Part shown: piece after piece, positions 8,788 to 16,544 of the stretch | How the letters are laid out: each line of letters opens with the position of its first letter | Numbering within the stretch: position 1 is the first letter of the stretch | Position numbers and translations under genes: made by a program | Notes under the pieces: model-generated | The model's database searches: none | What the model saw: only the letters and a program-made list of their open reading frames with translations | What the model was told of the DNA's origin: nothing | NCBI RefSeq assembly: GCF_000243675.2 | Contig: NZ_AHMM02000015.1 | Location: 124,001-188,000 of the forward strand | Reading direction: 5' to 3' | DNA length: 64,000 bases | Origin: Leptospira inadai serovar Lyme str. 10 | Lineage (GTDB): Bacteria; Spirochaetota; Leptospiria; Leptospirales; Leptospiraceae

Positions 8788-10500
8788 TTAAAGCCTGGAC
8801 GTCGATTTAGATCCGGTAATCCCTTCGGCAACTCGCTCCGACAACGCGGCAATTGTCATCGACGGGTTCGCTCCCACTGCCGTCGGAATCAAGCTGCCGT
8901 CGGAAACGTAAAGACCTTGATAACGAAAAACTTGTCCGAAATTTTTAGGATCGGAAGAACAAACCCCTTCCGATTCGCTGGTTGCTATAACGCATCCACC
9001 TAAGGGATGAACCGTTACGTTATTTCTAATCGGCCAGGACCAAGTCGGCAAAGGCAAATGCGATTCAGCCTTGGTAAATTCCGCAAAATCCTTCGTCACT
9101 TTCTGAATGGATTCGTAAAGCGGCATACTATTCTTTTGGGGCCACTTCACTTGCAAGGATTTTCTCTTTTTGTCCAAGTACATCTCACCGTCGGCACGAT
9201 CGATCCCCATACATAGTAACACTGCGGAGGAGTATGAGAGATTGTTGTTGAACATTTCGCTTAGAAGAAACCCGATCCGACCGAAAATTTTTCCGGTAAA
9301 AAAACGCGCGAAAACTTCTCCGATCACTCTGAGAAAAAAACCGATTCTTAAAAACCATGGAATGGCTCCCTCCATGAAGTAGGAGGCGAATACAGGATAG
9401 CTAGCGTCTTCTAATACGAATGCATGTTTTGAATCGTAATCCTTGAACAAATTATAATCGGTATATTGCGTAATGACCGGGCCGTAATTCGGATCGGTCG
9501 GTTCTTTTCCTTTTATAACAAACGAAAGAAAATCTCCATTGCCGGAGAATCTCTTTCCCAACCGACCAGAGATTGCCGGTAGAGTTTTAAATTCTTCCTT
9601 ACACTTCAATAGCAGTTCGGTCGTTCCTAAAGTTCCGGCCGAAAGAATCACACGATTCGTATCCGAATAAAGAGACTTACCGGTCTTCAAATCTATATAA
9701 TGTACTCTGTAACCGTTCTCTCCCGTCGATTTAGAATCTTCCGTCTTATTCTTTCCTAGAGGAACGATTTTAACGACTAAATGCTCCGTCCGAATCTCCG
9801 CTTTATATTTGTTCTCCGCAACAAACAGATAATTCAAATCTAACGTGTTTTTAGAATGCGTATTGCAACCGATATCGCATTCGGCGCAATATGTACAGGA
9901 GGTCTGCACAGCTCCGTATTTATTTTTTTCCTGGAGACCGACCTCTAAAGGTTTCTTAAAATCGTTTCCAAAAAAGACATTAATATTTGCTAATTTAGAA
10001 TCACGACCCCCCTCTCTCGCGAATCTTTGATAGAGCTCCGTTCGAACGATTTTACGCGCCGGGTCACCGTTTTGTGGAATCGGTCTAGACCCTAACACTT
10101 CCTTGACAACCTTATAATAAGGAACCAAATCCTTCTTTTTACTTTCGATAGGCCAACGTTCGTCGAAAATATCTTCCGGAGGTTCTAAAAATACGTTCGC
10201 GTAAATTAGGGACCCGCCCCCTAGTCCAGCCGAAAGCACGACATCCATATTCGGATAATTACGGATATCGAACAGCCCTGTTTCATTTAGATTTCGAAAT
10301 TGCCGAGCGCGGAAAGGATTCGGGTCTTCGGGAACATTCCAAAAATTTCTCGACATGGCATGCGGAGATCGCGGGAAGGATCCCTTCGGATACCGTTTTC
10401 CCCTCTCTAGTATTAAAACTTTCTTGCCCCATTTTTTTGAAAGCCTGCATCCGATAACGGCTCCTCCAAACCCAGAACCGATGATTAGCGCTTCGTACAA
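8788..10500 (-). CDS. GMC-family FAD oxidoreductase, cholesterol-oxidase-like
   Basis: A 570-residue flavoenzyme starting at a TTG with a good upstream GGAGG. The dinucleotide-binding GSGFGGA motif lies at residues 8-14, and the C-terminal GMC signature (TVHPLGGCVIA, then YVSDGSLIPTAVGANP) provides the active-site region and the second FAD contact. A cysteine-rich loop, CTYCAECDIGC, at about residue 200 is typical of the choD-like subgroup rather than choline dehydrogenases. It should oxidise an alcohol, probably on a sterol-like or long-chain lipid, giving the carbonyl. It heads a two-gene unit with the downstream alpha/beta hydrolase. Confidence 0.88.
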   Translation of the reverse strand: MYEALIIGSGFGGAVIGCRLSKKWGKKVLILERGKRYPKGSFPRSPHAMSRNFWNVPEDPNPFRARQFRNLNETGLFDIRNYPNMDVVLSAGLGGGSLIYANVFLEPPEDIFDERWPIESKKKDLVPYYKVVKEVLGSRPIPQNGDPARKIVRTELYQRFAREGGRDSKLANINVFFGNDFKKPLEVGLQEKNKYGAVQTSCTYCAECDIGCNTHSKNTLDLNYLFVAENKYKAEIRTEHLVVKIVPLGKNKTEDSKSTGENGYRVHYIDLKTGKSLYSDTNRVILSAGTLGTTELLLKCKEEFKTLPAISGRLGKRFSGNGDFLSFVIKGKEPTDPNYGPVITQYTDYNLFKDYDSKHAFVLEDASYPVFASYFMEGAIPWFLRIGFFLRVIGEVFARFFTGKIFGRIGFLLSEMFNNNLSYSSAVLLCMGIDRADGEMYLDKKRKSLQVKWPQKNSMPLYESIQKVTKDFAEFTKAESHLPLPTWSWPIRNNVTVHPLGGCVIATSESEGVCSSDPKNFGQVFRYQGLYVSDGSLIPTAVGANPSMTIAALSERVAEGITGSKSTSRL

Positions 10501-10614
10501 TTTGACTCAACCTCCGTTCGATGAAAAATTAACTTATTTACATTATTTTCCATATAAAATCAATAAATAATTGATTTAATTATAATATTTTGAATAACCT
10601 TTTTATAAAAGACT

Positions 10615-12123
10615 ATGAGCAAAATTCGTTATATAGTAATTTCTGATGTTCATTTTGGCGCTTATAATAGCCTGCTCACACATATTGATGAAATAGACGG
10701 AGTTCCCCCGGACAAACGATTCCCGGTTAACGCGTTAAAAACCTCCCCCGTTCTCAAAGACTTGATGGAATGTTTAAAAACGATCGTCACTTCCGTTAAC
10801 AAAGGAGGTAAACTACCGCAGTTTATCCTGTTGGGGGACATTCTGGAATTAGCATTAGGAAGCATGAATGACTCGGCCATGACCTTCGAACGGTTTTTAG
10901 AATGCGCTTATGGGACTAAAAAGCCGATTTATTCCGACCAACTATTGTACATCCCCGGAAATCACGACCATCATCTCTGGGAAACCGCGAGAGAAAAACA
11001 ATATGTAGATTACATCGCATCCCTGAAACCCCGCGACCATATAGCGGATTCATGGCATACTACTAAGATGGTCGACCCGGATTTTATTCTTTCCGACCTG
11101 CTTACCGGAATACTACGAAGGAGCCCTCGCTTGAGGCAGGCGAAGGCGTTGATTGCTTATCCGAATTACGAAATCCGAGCGAAGGATAAGGGTAAATCGA
11201 TCATACTGAGCCATGGAAATTTCTTGGAAAACATTTATTCATTGATGAGTTCAATCCAAAGAGTTCTCCTCCCGGAGATGGATACCGGCAAGGAGTTAAA
11301 GACTTCGACTTCCTTTTGGGGAAAGCTTAAAAGGAGCTTGCCGTTCCAAAGTAAACTCGAGCCGAATAAACCGGAATCCATCTATGATCTAGAACGCGAA
11401 AACTTTGCTTGGATCGATTTCTTTTGGTCCACATTGGGTAGGTCGGGGAAAGTCGGGAAAGGTGTCGGATTAATTTACGATATGCTACAAGACCCGAAAG
11501 CGGTCGGTAGATTGTCTTCAAACGTGTCGGAATATTTACTTCGAAATTTGGATATCCGTCCGTTGCTGAAATCGGTCATTCAATACGCGTTATCTTTCTT
11601 TCTTCAAAAGATCGTTCTTAAAGTCGGACAAAGCGAACGCGGAATGTCCGATTCAGTGCTTAGCGAGGAGGTCATACGGAATTTGGACGTCTACTTCGAT
11701 ACGATTCTTCCGAACCAATGGAAGGCGGAGACGGAGAGGAAATTCCCAGTAAAGTATTCTTTTATTTTCGGACACACGCACAAACCCTTCGAATCCCATT
11801 CTCAAGAACTGGGCTTGGCTTCTCCCCATATTCCAGTTTATAATACCGGAGGCTGGGTGGTTGATACGATCAAAGAAATGCGTTCACACGGCGGCGCAAT
11901 TCTCTTAATCGACGAAGAAGCCGATATCGTTTCATTTCACGCCTATAAAGAAAGCGATTTGAAACCTTCCTTTCATCGTTTAAAGGACGAAACAAATCCC
12001 TTATACGATACGCTTATCCGAAAGGTCGATCTTTCTTCGGGCAATTTTAAAAAACTTTCATCTTCCTTTCATAAAGAAATCGAACTGCGTAGAAAGATGT
12101 TAAGGACCCGAGTGGAAGAATAA
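10615..12123 (+). CDS. Calcineurin-like metallophosphoesterase
   Basis: A 502-residue protein with the full metallophosphoesterase metal-ligand set in order: ISDVHFG near residue 9, LLGDILEL, IPGNHDHH, LSHGNF and FGHTHKP. A long middle insertion (about 160-370) separates the His blocks, so the protein is larger than most family members. No signal peptide is seen, so it is probably cytoplasmic or membrane-associated. It is divergent from the GMC/hydrolase pair across 114 bp and convergent with the desaturase gene. A role in lipid phosphate turnover would suit the neighbours, but that is inference. Confidence 0.85.
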   Translation: MSKIRYIVISDVHFGAYNSLLTHIDEIDGVPPDKRFPVNALKTSPVLKDLMECLKTIVTSVNKGGKLPQFILLGDILELALGSMNDSAMTFERFLECAYGTKKPIYSDQLLYIPGNHDHHLWETAREKQYVDYIASLKPRDHIADSWHTTKMVDPDFILSDLLTGILRRSPRLRQAKALIAYPNYEIRAKDKGKSIILSHGNFLENIYSLMSSIQRVLLPEMDTGKELKTSTSFWGKLKRSLPFQSKLEPNKPESIYDLERENFAWIDFFWSTLGRSGKVGKGVGLIYDMLQDPKAVGRLSSNVSEYLLRNLDIRPLLKSVIQYALSFFLQKIVLKVGQSERGMSDSVLSEEVIRNLDVYFDTILPNQWKAETERKFPVKYSFIFGHTHKPFESHSQELGLASPHIPVYNTGGWVVDTIKEMRSHGGAILLIDEEADIVSFHAYKESDLKPSFHRLKDETNPLYDTLIRKVDLSSGNFKKLSSSFHKEIELRRKMLRTRVEE

Positions 12124-12132
12124 AGTCTACGG

Positions 12133-12981
12133 TTAGGTAATTCCTCTTACCGTCGAAATTTTCAGAGGAGATTCCGATTCGTCGGCATCATTCCTTTTTC
12201 GAATCACGGACTCGTAATAGGATTCATAGTCGGGAAAATTCGTTCCCATGATTCTATCCCAAAAATTAAAATACAAGCTATAATTGCCGTGAAATTTTTG
12301 GTGATGCATGTTATGATGCGAGGATGTATTGATCCATTTTAGAATCGGATGACTTGCCCAGCCTTTCGGAAAAAGTTCGTAGCCCAGATGCCACCAAATG
12401 TTCATGATCATCGCATAAAACGTATGGAATAAAACCACGTAAAAGTACACGGGCAAAAAGCATATGATCGGAACGATATAAACTCCTTCTAAGAACGCTT
12501 CCGCCCAATGAAAATTATACGCGGCCAAAGGGGAAGGGTTTACGGATTTATGATGAACTGAGTGTACATACGGATAAATTGATCTTAGATGAACCAATCT
12601 ATGCATCCAATAAAACCAAGTCTCGTGCCATATCGTAATGACTATGTACGTGAAAATCGCGTAAAACCATCCTCCATACAACGAGAAATCGTAATATACT
12701 TTTTTCTGAAGATAACCGAGTCGAGAAAGAGTAAAGACCGTCACTGAAATCGCACAAAATATGAAAAGAGTCACCGCCGATTGCTTTATCTCGAAGACAA
12801 GGCGTTCTTTTTTAGGGAAAGCGGGCTGAATACGAAAACGTTGAAAATAACCTTTCTTCCAAACCCAGAATACTAGGAAAGCTATACCTGCAATCGGATA
12901 ATAGCGAACAAAATTCATCATCAGCTGATAAAGCGCAAATCCCCCTACGCAATCCCAGCTCAACTCACAAGTAAACCTCAT
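12133..12981 (-). CDS. Fatty acid hydroxylase / sterol desaturase family protein
   Basis: An integral membrane di-iron oxygenase of 282 residues from the ATG at 12981, preceded by AGGGGA; a GTG four codons upstream is possible. The eight-His pattern is visible: HETWFYWMHRLVH, HSVHHKS and SSHHNMHHQKFHGNY. At least four membrane helices flank these clusters. Family members hydroxylate or desaturate fatty acyl chains, sterols or carotenoids. Its stop is 9 bp from the stop of the metallophosphoesterase on the other strand. Confidence 0.9.
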   Translation of the reverse strand: MRFTCELSWDCVGGFALYQLMMNFVRYYPIAGIAFLVFWVWKKGYFQRFRIQPAFPKKERLVFEIKQSAVTLFIFCAISVTVFTLSRLGYLQKKVYYDFSLYGGWFYAIFTYIVITIWHETWFYWMHRLVHLRSIYPYVHSVHHKSVNPSPLAAYNFHWAEAFLEGVYIVPIICFLPVYFYVVLFHTFYAMIMNIWWHLGYELFPKGWASHPILKWINTSSHHNMHHQKFHGNYSLYFNFWDRIMGTNFPDYESYYESVIRKRNDADESESPLKISTVRGIT

Positions 12982-13154
12982 AGTCCCCTGCACTTTTACT
13001 CGTTTATCTTAGGATAAAATTGCCGTTTCGTCGTCCGAAAATCTTTCCATAAATGAAGAAAGAAGGCCTGATCATTTGGCACACAAACGAATCCCGGAAC
13101 TTCCTTCAGCATTCTTGTCCGAACCGAGTTTCTCGATCAGTGCATTAAAGTTTT

Positions 13155-13172
13155 GTAACCGCCTAATCAAGC
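13155..13172 (+). repeat. IS66 left terminal inverted repeat
   Basis: GTAACCGCCTAATCAAGC is exactly complementary to the right end at 15453-15470. It starts with GTAA, as IS66 ends typically do. Confidence 0.93.
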
Positions 13173-13213
13173 CCACCTTTTGCTCCTCGGCCAATCGTGC
13201 TAAACTATTTTTA

Positions 13214-13504
13214 ATGAACAGAACAAATGTAGATTGGCAGCAAGAGTTTGAGGAATTTTCAAAAAGCGGATTTTCGCAACCGCAATACTGCAAAAAGAAA
13301 GGACTAAAATACTCGGCCTTTCGTTACCACTGGAAGAGGCGGGCTAAGATTCAGCAAAAAGAAGAGAGCTTTGTAGAAGTACCTCAATCGGTTTCAAACA
13401 GCATTTCGTCGGTAGGGTCTGAATTTTTGACCCTAAAAATAGATTCGTCCGGCAAGGCTTCGCTACAAGTAAACCTTCAGTTTAGTTTGGGACAATGGAG
13501 CTAA
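13214..13504 (+). CDS. tnpA: IS66 family accessory protein TnpA
   Basis: The start is the ATG at 13214 (MNRTNVDWQQEFEEFSKSGF), 42 bp inside the element's inner left-repeat boundary; the frame extends further upstream but would cross the terminal repeat. The 96 residues carry the helix-turn-helix-like block QPQYCKKKGLKYSAFRYHWKRR, typical of IS66 orf1 products that assist transposition. The stop overlaps the tnpB start by 10 bp, so translation is likely coupled. Confidence 0.88.
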   Translation: MNRTNVDWQQEFEEFSKSGFSQPQYCKKKGLKYSAFRYHWKRRAKIQQKEESFVEVPQSVSNSISSVGSEFLTLKIDSSGKASLQVNLQFSLGQWS

Positions 13505-13842
13505 ATCCCGGCAGGAGAAAAGTGTATTTACGACCTGGAGTCACCGACTTAAGGAAATCGATTAATACGCTTGCCATCATCGTAGAAGGCAGAATGAAGA
13601 AGGACTTGTATTCGGAGAGTGTATTTCTATTCTGCAATCGCAAGAAAGACAAACTGAAAATGCTCTACTGGGACAAGAGCGGGTTTTGTCTTTGGCAGAA
13701 AAGATTAGAGGAGAGTAAATTTCCTTGGCCGAACTCGGAGGAAGAAGTTCGAAAGATCCCGGTAGAAAGATTTCATTGGCTTTTAAACGGGATCGATTTC
13801 TTTAAAGAGCATAGGAAACTAAAATATAAGAAAGTGAGCTGA
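13495..13842 (+). CDS. tnpB: IS66 family accessory protein TnpB
   Basis: A protein of 115 residues with the conserved IS66 Orf2 layout: VYLRPGVTDLRKSINTLA at the start, KKDKLKMLYWDKSGFCLWQKRLE in the middle, and a short C-terminal WLLNGIDF. This protein is required for IS66 transposition but its biochemistry is unclear. The ATG overlaps the end of tnpA. The length is normal for the family, so the gene looks intact. Confidence 0.93.
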   Translation: MELNPGRRKVYLRPGVTDLRKSINTLAIIVEGRMKKDLYSESVFLFCNRKKDKLKMLYWDKSGFCLWQKRLEESKFPWPNSEEEVRKIPVERFHWLLNGIDFFKEHRKLKYKKVS

Positions 13843-13884
13843 AAAGATTGACTAATTTAATCGCAAAATCTACATTTAGATGCC

Positions 13885-15462
13885 GTGTCCTTAGATATAA
13901 ACGAACTGCCGAATGATGTAGAAGAACTAAAGAAAATTATTATATTCCAAAATAATAAGTACTCTGAAGAATTGCGACTCCAAAGGCAGAGAGAAGCCGA
14001 GCATCTCGACCAAATTGAGCGCTTAAAGATCCAACTATTCGGAAGAAGGACGGAGAAATGGAGCCAAATCGAGATAGACCAAGGACTTCTTTTTAACGAA
14101 ATAGAAAATTCTCTAAAAGAAGATTCGCCTGATCCGGAGGAAGACAGTCTTTTTACTCCAGTCAAGGGCCATACGAGAAAGAAGACTGGAAGAAAACCAT
14201 TTCCTGACTACTTTCCCCGAATTGAAATCTTGCACGATATTCCCGAAATCGACAAAACCTGTTCTTGCGGGCATGAGCTGACTCGAATCGGAGAGGAGAA
14301 GTCCGAGAAGCTGGATCTAATCCCGGCAAAAATCCAAGTCGAAGTCCACATTCGCCCTAAGTATGCGTGCAAGCATTGTGAAGGGACTTCCGATGAAAAT
14401 CAACCTGTCGTTAAAATAGCACCAGTTCCCAATCAAATCGCCGAAAAGAGTATGCTTTCATCGAACTTTTTAGCTTACACACTTACTCAAAAGTTCGCAG
14501 ATGCTCTTCCCTTTTACAGACAAGCTGGAATTCTTCAAAGATCGGGAGTCGATATTTCAAGAACAACTTTATCGAATACTGCGATCCAAGTATATGAAAA
14601 GCTTTCTCCAATGATTGAGGATATAAGAAAAGAGCTTTTCAAATCGAAGTATTTACAGATAGATGAGACGGTTCTCCAAGTGTTAAACGAACCGGAAAGG
14701 TCGAATACAACCAAATCCTATATGTGGGTGATTCGGGGATTTATCCGAGAAAAACCGGTAGTATTATATCATTATGAACCGAGTCGGAGTGCTAAATTTT
14801 TAGAGGAATGGATTTCCAACTTCGAAGGGATTATCCAAACAGACGGTTTTGAATCTTACGATTCTTTATTGAAAGTAAAATCAAAGATTCTTCATGCAGG
14901 ATGCTGGAATCATGCTCGAAGGAGATTCTTTGAAATTTTAAAAATAGATCCTAAGAACGCTCAAGCAGAATGGATCGTAAAGGAAATCGGTAAGCTCTAT
15001 GCAATCGAGTCGAAGGCCAGAGAAGCAAGTTTAAGTTCCGAAGAACATTTAAAACGGAGACAATCTGAATCCAAGCCGGTCGTTGATGAGATCCGTTCCT
15101 GGATGAATAAACGAATTATAGAAGTCGCTCCGAAATCTTCGATGGGTAAAGCCCTTGGTTATCTCGCTGGCCAATGGGAAAAATTGCTCATCTTTTTGGA
15201 CCATCCGGAATTGCAATTGGATACAAATCTGGTCGAGAATGATATTCGTCCTTTTGTGATCGGAAGAAAAAATTGGCTCTTCTCTGGCTGCCCGGAAGGA
15301 GCGACTGCAAGTGCAGGATTTTATTCTTTAGTTCAAATTGCAAAGCTCGCGGGAGTCGATCCTTATGCGTATTTGCGGGATCTATTTAAGTCATGGGAAA
15401 GCGAGCCGAGGAGTCTTTCTTGTCAGGATCTGCCGCAACTCGCTATACCTGTGCTTGATTAG
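13885..15462 (+). CDS. tnpC: IS66 family transposase TnpC
   Basis: A transposase of 525 residues reading from a GTG at 13885. In order it shows an N-terminal leucine-zipper-like helix, a zinc-binding segment with paired Cys (TCSCGHEL and KYACKHCEG), and the DDE catalytic core with Asp260 (LQIDETV), Asp320 (QTDGFESY) and Glu451 (NLVENDIRPF). The stop lies 8 bp from the right end of the element, inside the terminal repeat. All catalytic residues are present, so the enzyme could be active. Confidence 0.94.
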   Translation: MSLDINELPNDVEELKKIIIFQNNKYSEELRLQRQREAEHLDQIERLKIQLFGRRTEKWSQIEIDQGLLFNEIENSLKEDSPDPEEDSLFTPVKGHTRKKTGRKPFPDYFPRIEILHDIPEIDKTCSCGHELTRIGEEKSEKLDLIPAKIQVEVHIRPKYACKHCEGTSDENQPVVKIAPVPNQIAEKSMLSSNFLAYTLTQKFADALPFYRQAGILQRSGVDISRTTLSNTAIQVYEKLSPMIEDIRKELFKSKYLQIDETVLQVLNEPERSNTTKSYMWVIRGFIREKPVVLYHYEPSRSAKFLEEWISNFEGIIQTDGFESYDSLLKVKSKILHAGCWNHARRRFFEILKIDPKNAQAEWIVKEIGKLYAIESKAREASLSSEEHLKRRQSESKPVVDEIRSWMNKRIIEVAPKSSMGKALGYLAGQWEKLLIFLDHPELQLDTNLVENDIRPFVIGRKNWLFSGCPEGATASAGFYSLVQIAKLAGVDPYAYLRDLFKSWESEPRSLSCQDLPQLAIPVLD

Positions 15463-15470
15463 GCGGTTAC
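15453..15470 (-). repeat. IS66 right terminal inverted repeat
   Basis: The exact 18-bp inverse of the left end at 13155. The last codons of tnpC run into it. Confidence 0.93.
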
Positions 15471-15494
15471 GTAATAAGGGTTTTAATCCGGATA

Positions 15495-15521
15495 TAAAAA
15501 AAGGAGGCTTTTGCCTCCTTT
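15495..15521 (-). terminator. Rho-independent terminator of the secE-rpsG operon
   Basis: Read on the minus strand, AAAGGAGGC pairs with GCCTCCTTT over 9 bp around a four-base loop and runs straight into a T tract (TTTTTTTATA). It lies 86 bp past the rpsG stop and 29 bp from the IS66 right end. A second, weaker hairpin (acccgga/tccgggt at 15567-15586) precedes it without a T run. Confidence 0.9.
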
Positions 15522-15606
15522 CATTGATTGGGATTTCTCGAACGAGTCGAGAGACATGCGCTTTACACCCGGAAAAAAATCCGGGTCGTCATTACTAAGA
15601 AATTTC

Positions 15607-16080
15607 TTACCAGCGGTAGTGGCTGAACGCCTTGTTTGCGTCCGCCATTTTGCGGATATCTTCCTTCTTCTTGATGGCAGAACCTGTGCCTTTTTGAGCC
15701 TCGATGAATTCCGCAGCTAGTTTATTCGCCATTCCTTTTTCGTTCCGGTCTCTGGAATAACGAATGAGCCAGCGAATTCCCAAGGCTAAACGACGCTCCG
15801 GGCGAACTTCGATAGGAACTTGATACGTAACACCACCCACGCGGCGTGATTTTACTTCCACTTGCGGTTTTACGTTTTCGAGAGCTTCTTTGAAGGTTAC
15901 ATACGGATCATTTCCGGTCTTCTTCTGGATCAACTCGAGTGCATCGTAAAATAGCCTCTCTGCTACGGATTTCTTTCCGTCTACCATAAGACAGTTGATG
16001 AATTTTGCGATATGAGCGTCGCCATAAACCGAATCCGGCTGAATTTTGCGGGGCTCGACTTTTCCTCTTCTTCTGGACAT
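15607..16080 (-). CDS. rpsG: 30S ribosomal protein S7
   Basis: A protein of 157 residues, the usual S7 length. It starts MSRRRGKVEPRKIQPDSVYG and carries the S7 core KFINCLMVDGKKSVAERLFYDAL and the RRVGGVTYQVPIEVRPERR segment, ending in the conserved AFSHYRW. S7 nucleates assembly of the 30S head and contacts the E-site. It is the last gene of the operon, 14 bp after rpsL. The fusA and tuf genes that follow rpsG in many bacteria are not here; a terminator and an IS66 follow instead. Confidence 0.98.
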   Translation of the reverse strand: MSRRRGKVEPRKIQPDSVYGDAHIAKFINCLMVDGKKSVAERLFYDALELIQKKTGNDPYVTFKEALENVKPQVEVKSRRVGGVTYQVPIEVRPERRLALGIRWLIRYSRDRNEKGMANKLAAEFIEAQKGTGSAIKKKEDIRKMADANKAFSHYRW

Positions 16081-16094
16081 TCCCTATCTCCCGT

Positions 16095-16469
16095 TTACGC
16101 CTTAGGTTTTTTCGTTCCGTACTTGGAACGGCTTTTACGACGCTTATCAATACCGAGCGTGTCCAAGGTACCGCGGATAATATGATAACGAACCCCTGGT
16201 AAGTCTTTGACCCTTCCACCGCGGATCAGAACAACGTTGTGTTCCTGCAAGTTATGTCCCTCGCCAGGAATGTAAGCGGTTACTTCGATTCCGGTGGTAA
16301 GACGCACCCTTGCTACTTTTCGCATAGCGGAGTTCGGTTTTTTAGGAGTGAACGTGGTCACCCTTGTGCAAACTCCCCTACGTTGGGGGCTACTCTTAAG
16401 AGCAGGAGATTTAGATTTGTTCTTCTGTTTCTTCCTGCCGTGGCGTATAAGTTGGCTAATTGTAGGCAT
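16095..16469 (-). CDS. rpsL: 30S ribosomal protein S12
   Basis: A protein of 124 residues covering the whole S12 fold, with [11 protein letters not shown] (Lys43) and GRVKDLPG (Lys88). Both lysines are the streptomycin-sensitive residues, so no known rpsL resistance change is present. S12 contributes to decoding fidelity at the A-site. It sits 75 bp after rpoC and 14 bp before rpsG. Confidence 0.98.
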   Translation of the reverse strand: MPTISQLIRHGRKKQKNKSKSPALKSSPQRRGVCTRVTTFTPKKPNSAMRKVARVRLTTGIEVTAYIPGEGHNLQEHNVVLIRGGRVKDLPGVRYHIIRGTLDTLGIDKRRKSRSKYGTKKPKA

Positions 16470-16544
16470 GAATCCCTTCTATTTTTAGGCGGGTGACGAC
16501 CCGATTTTACCAGATCGTCAGTACCCGCTCTGTTGTAAATCTCT

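Larger units (their letters stand above)
13155..15470 (+). mobile_element. IS66-family insertion sequence, structurally complete
   Basis: The element is 2316 bp long. The ends are perfect 18-bp inverted repeats beginning GTAACCGCCTAATC. Inside are the three standard IS66 genes in order, with tnpA and tnpB overlapping, and all three frames are open. The flanking octamers, aaagtttt on the left and gtaataag on the right, do not match, so the 8-bp target duplication normal for IS66 is missing. That suggests a flanking deletion or recombination between copies. It sits between the desaturase gene and the rpsG operon terminator. Confidence 0.95.

Noticed and set aside
13072..13154. Coding remnant cut by the left IS66 end (minus-strand frame ALIEKLGSDKNAEGSSGIRLC)
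   Set aside because: It is only 26 codons long, with no continuation on the right side of the IS; it may be the tail of a deleted gene but cannot be supported.
15567..15586. Second hairpin acccgga/tccgggt as an independent terminator
   Set aside because: No T tract follows on either strand; the hairpin at 15495-15521 is the convincing terminator.
15471..15606. fusA or tuf following rpsG
   Set aside because: The region holds only the terminator; no EF-G or EF-Tu sequence is present in the window.
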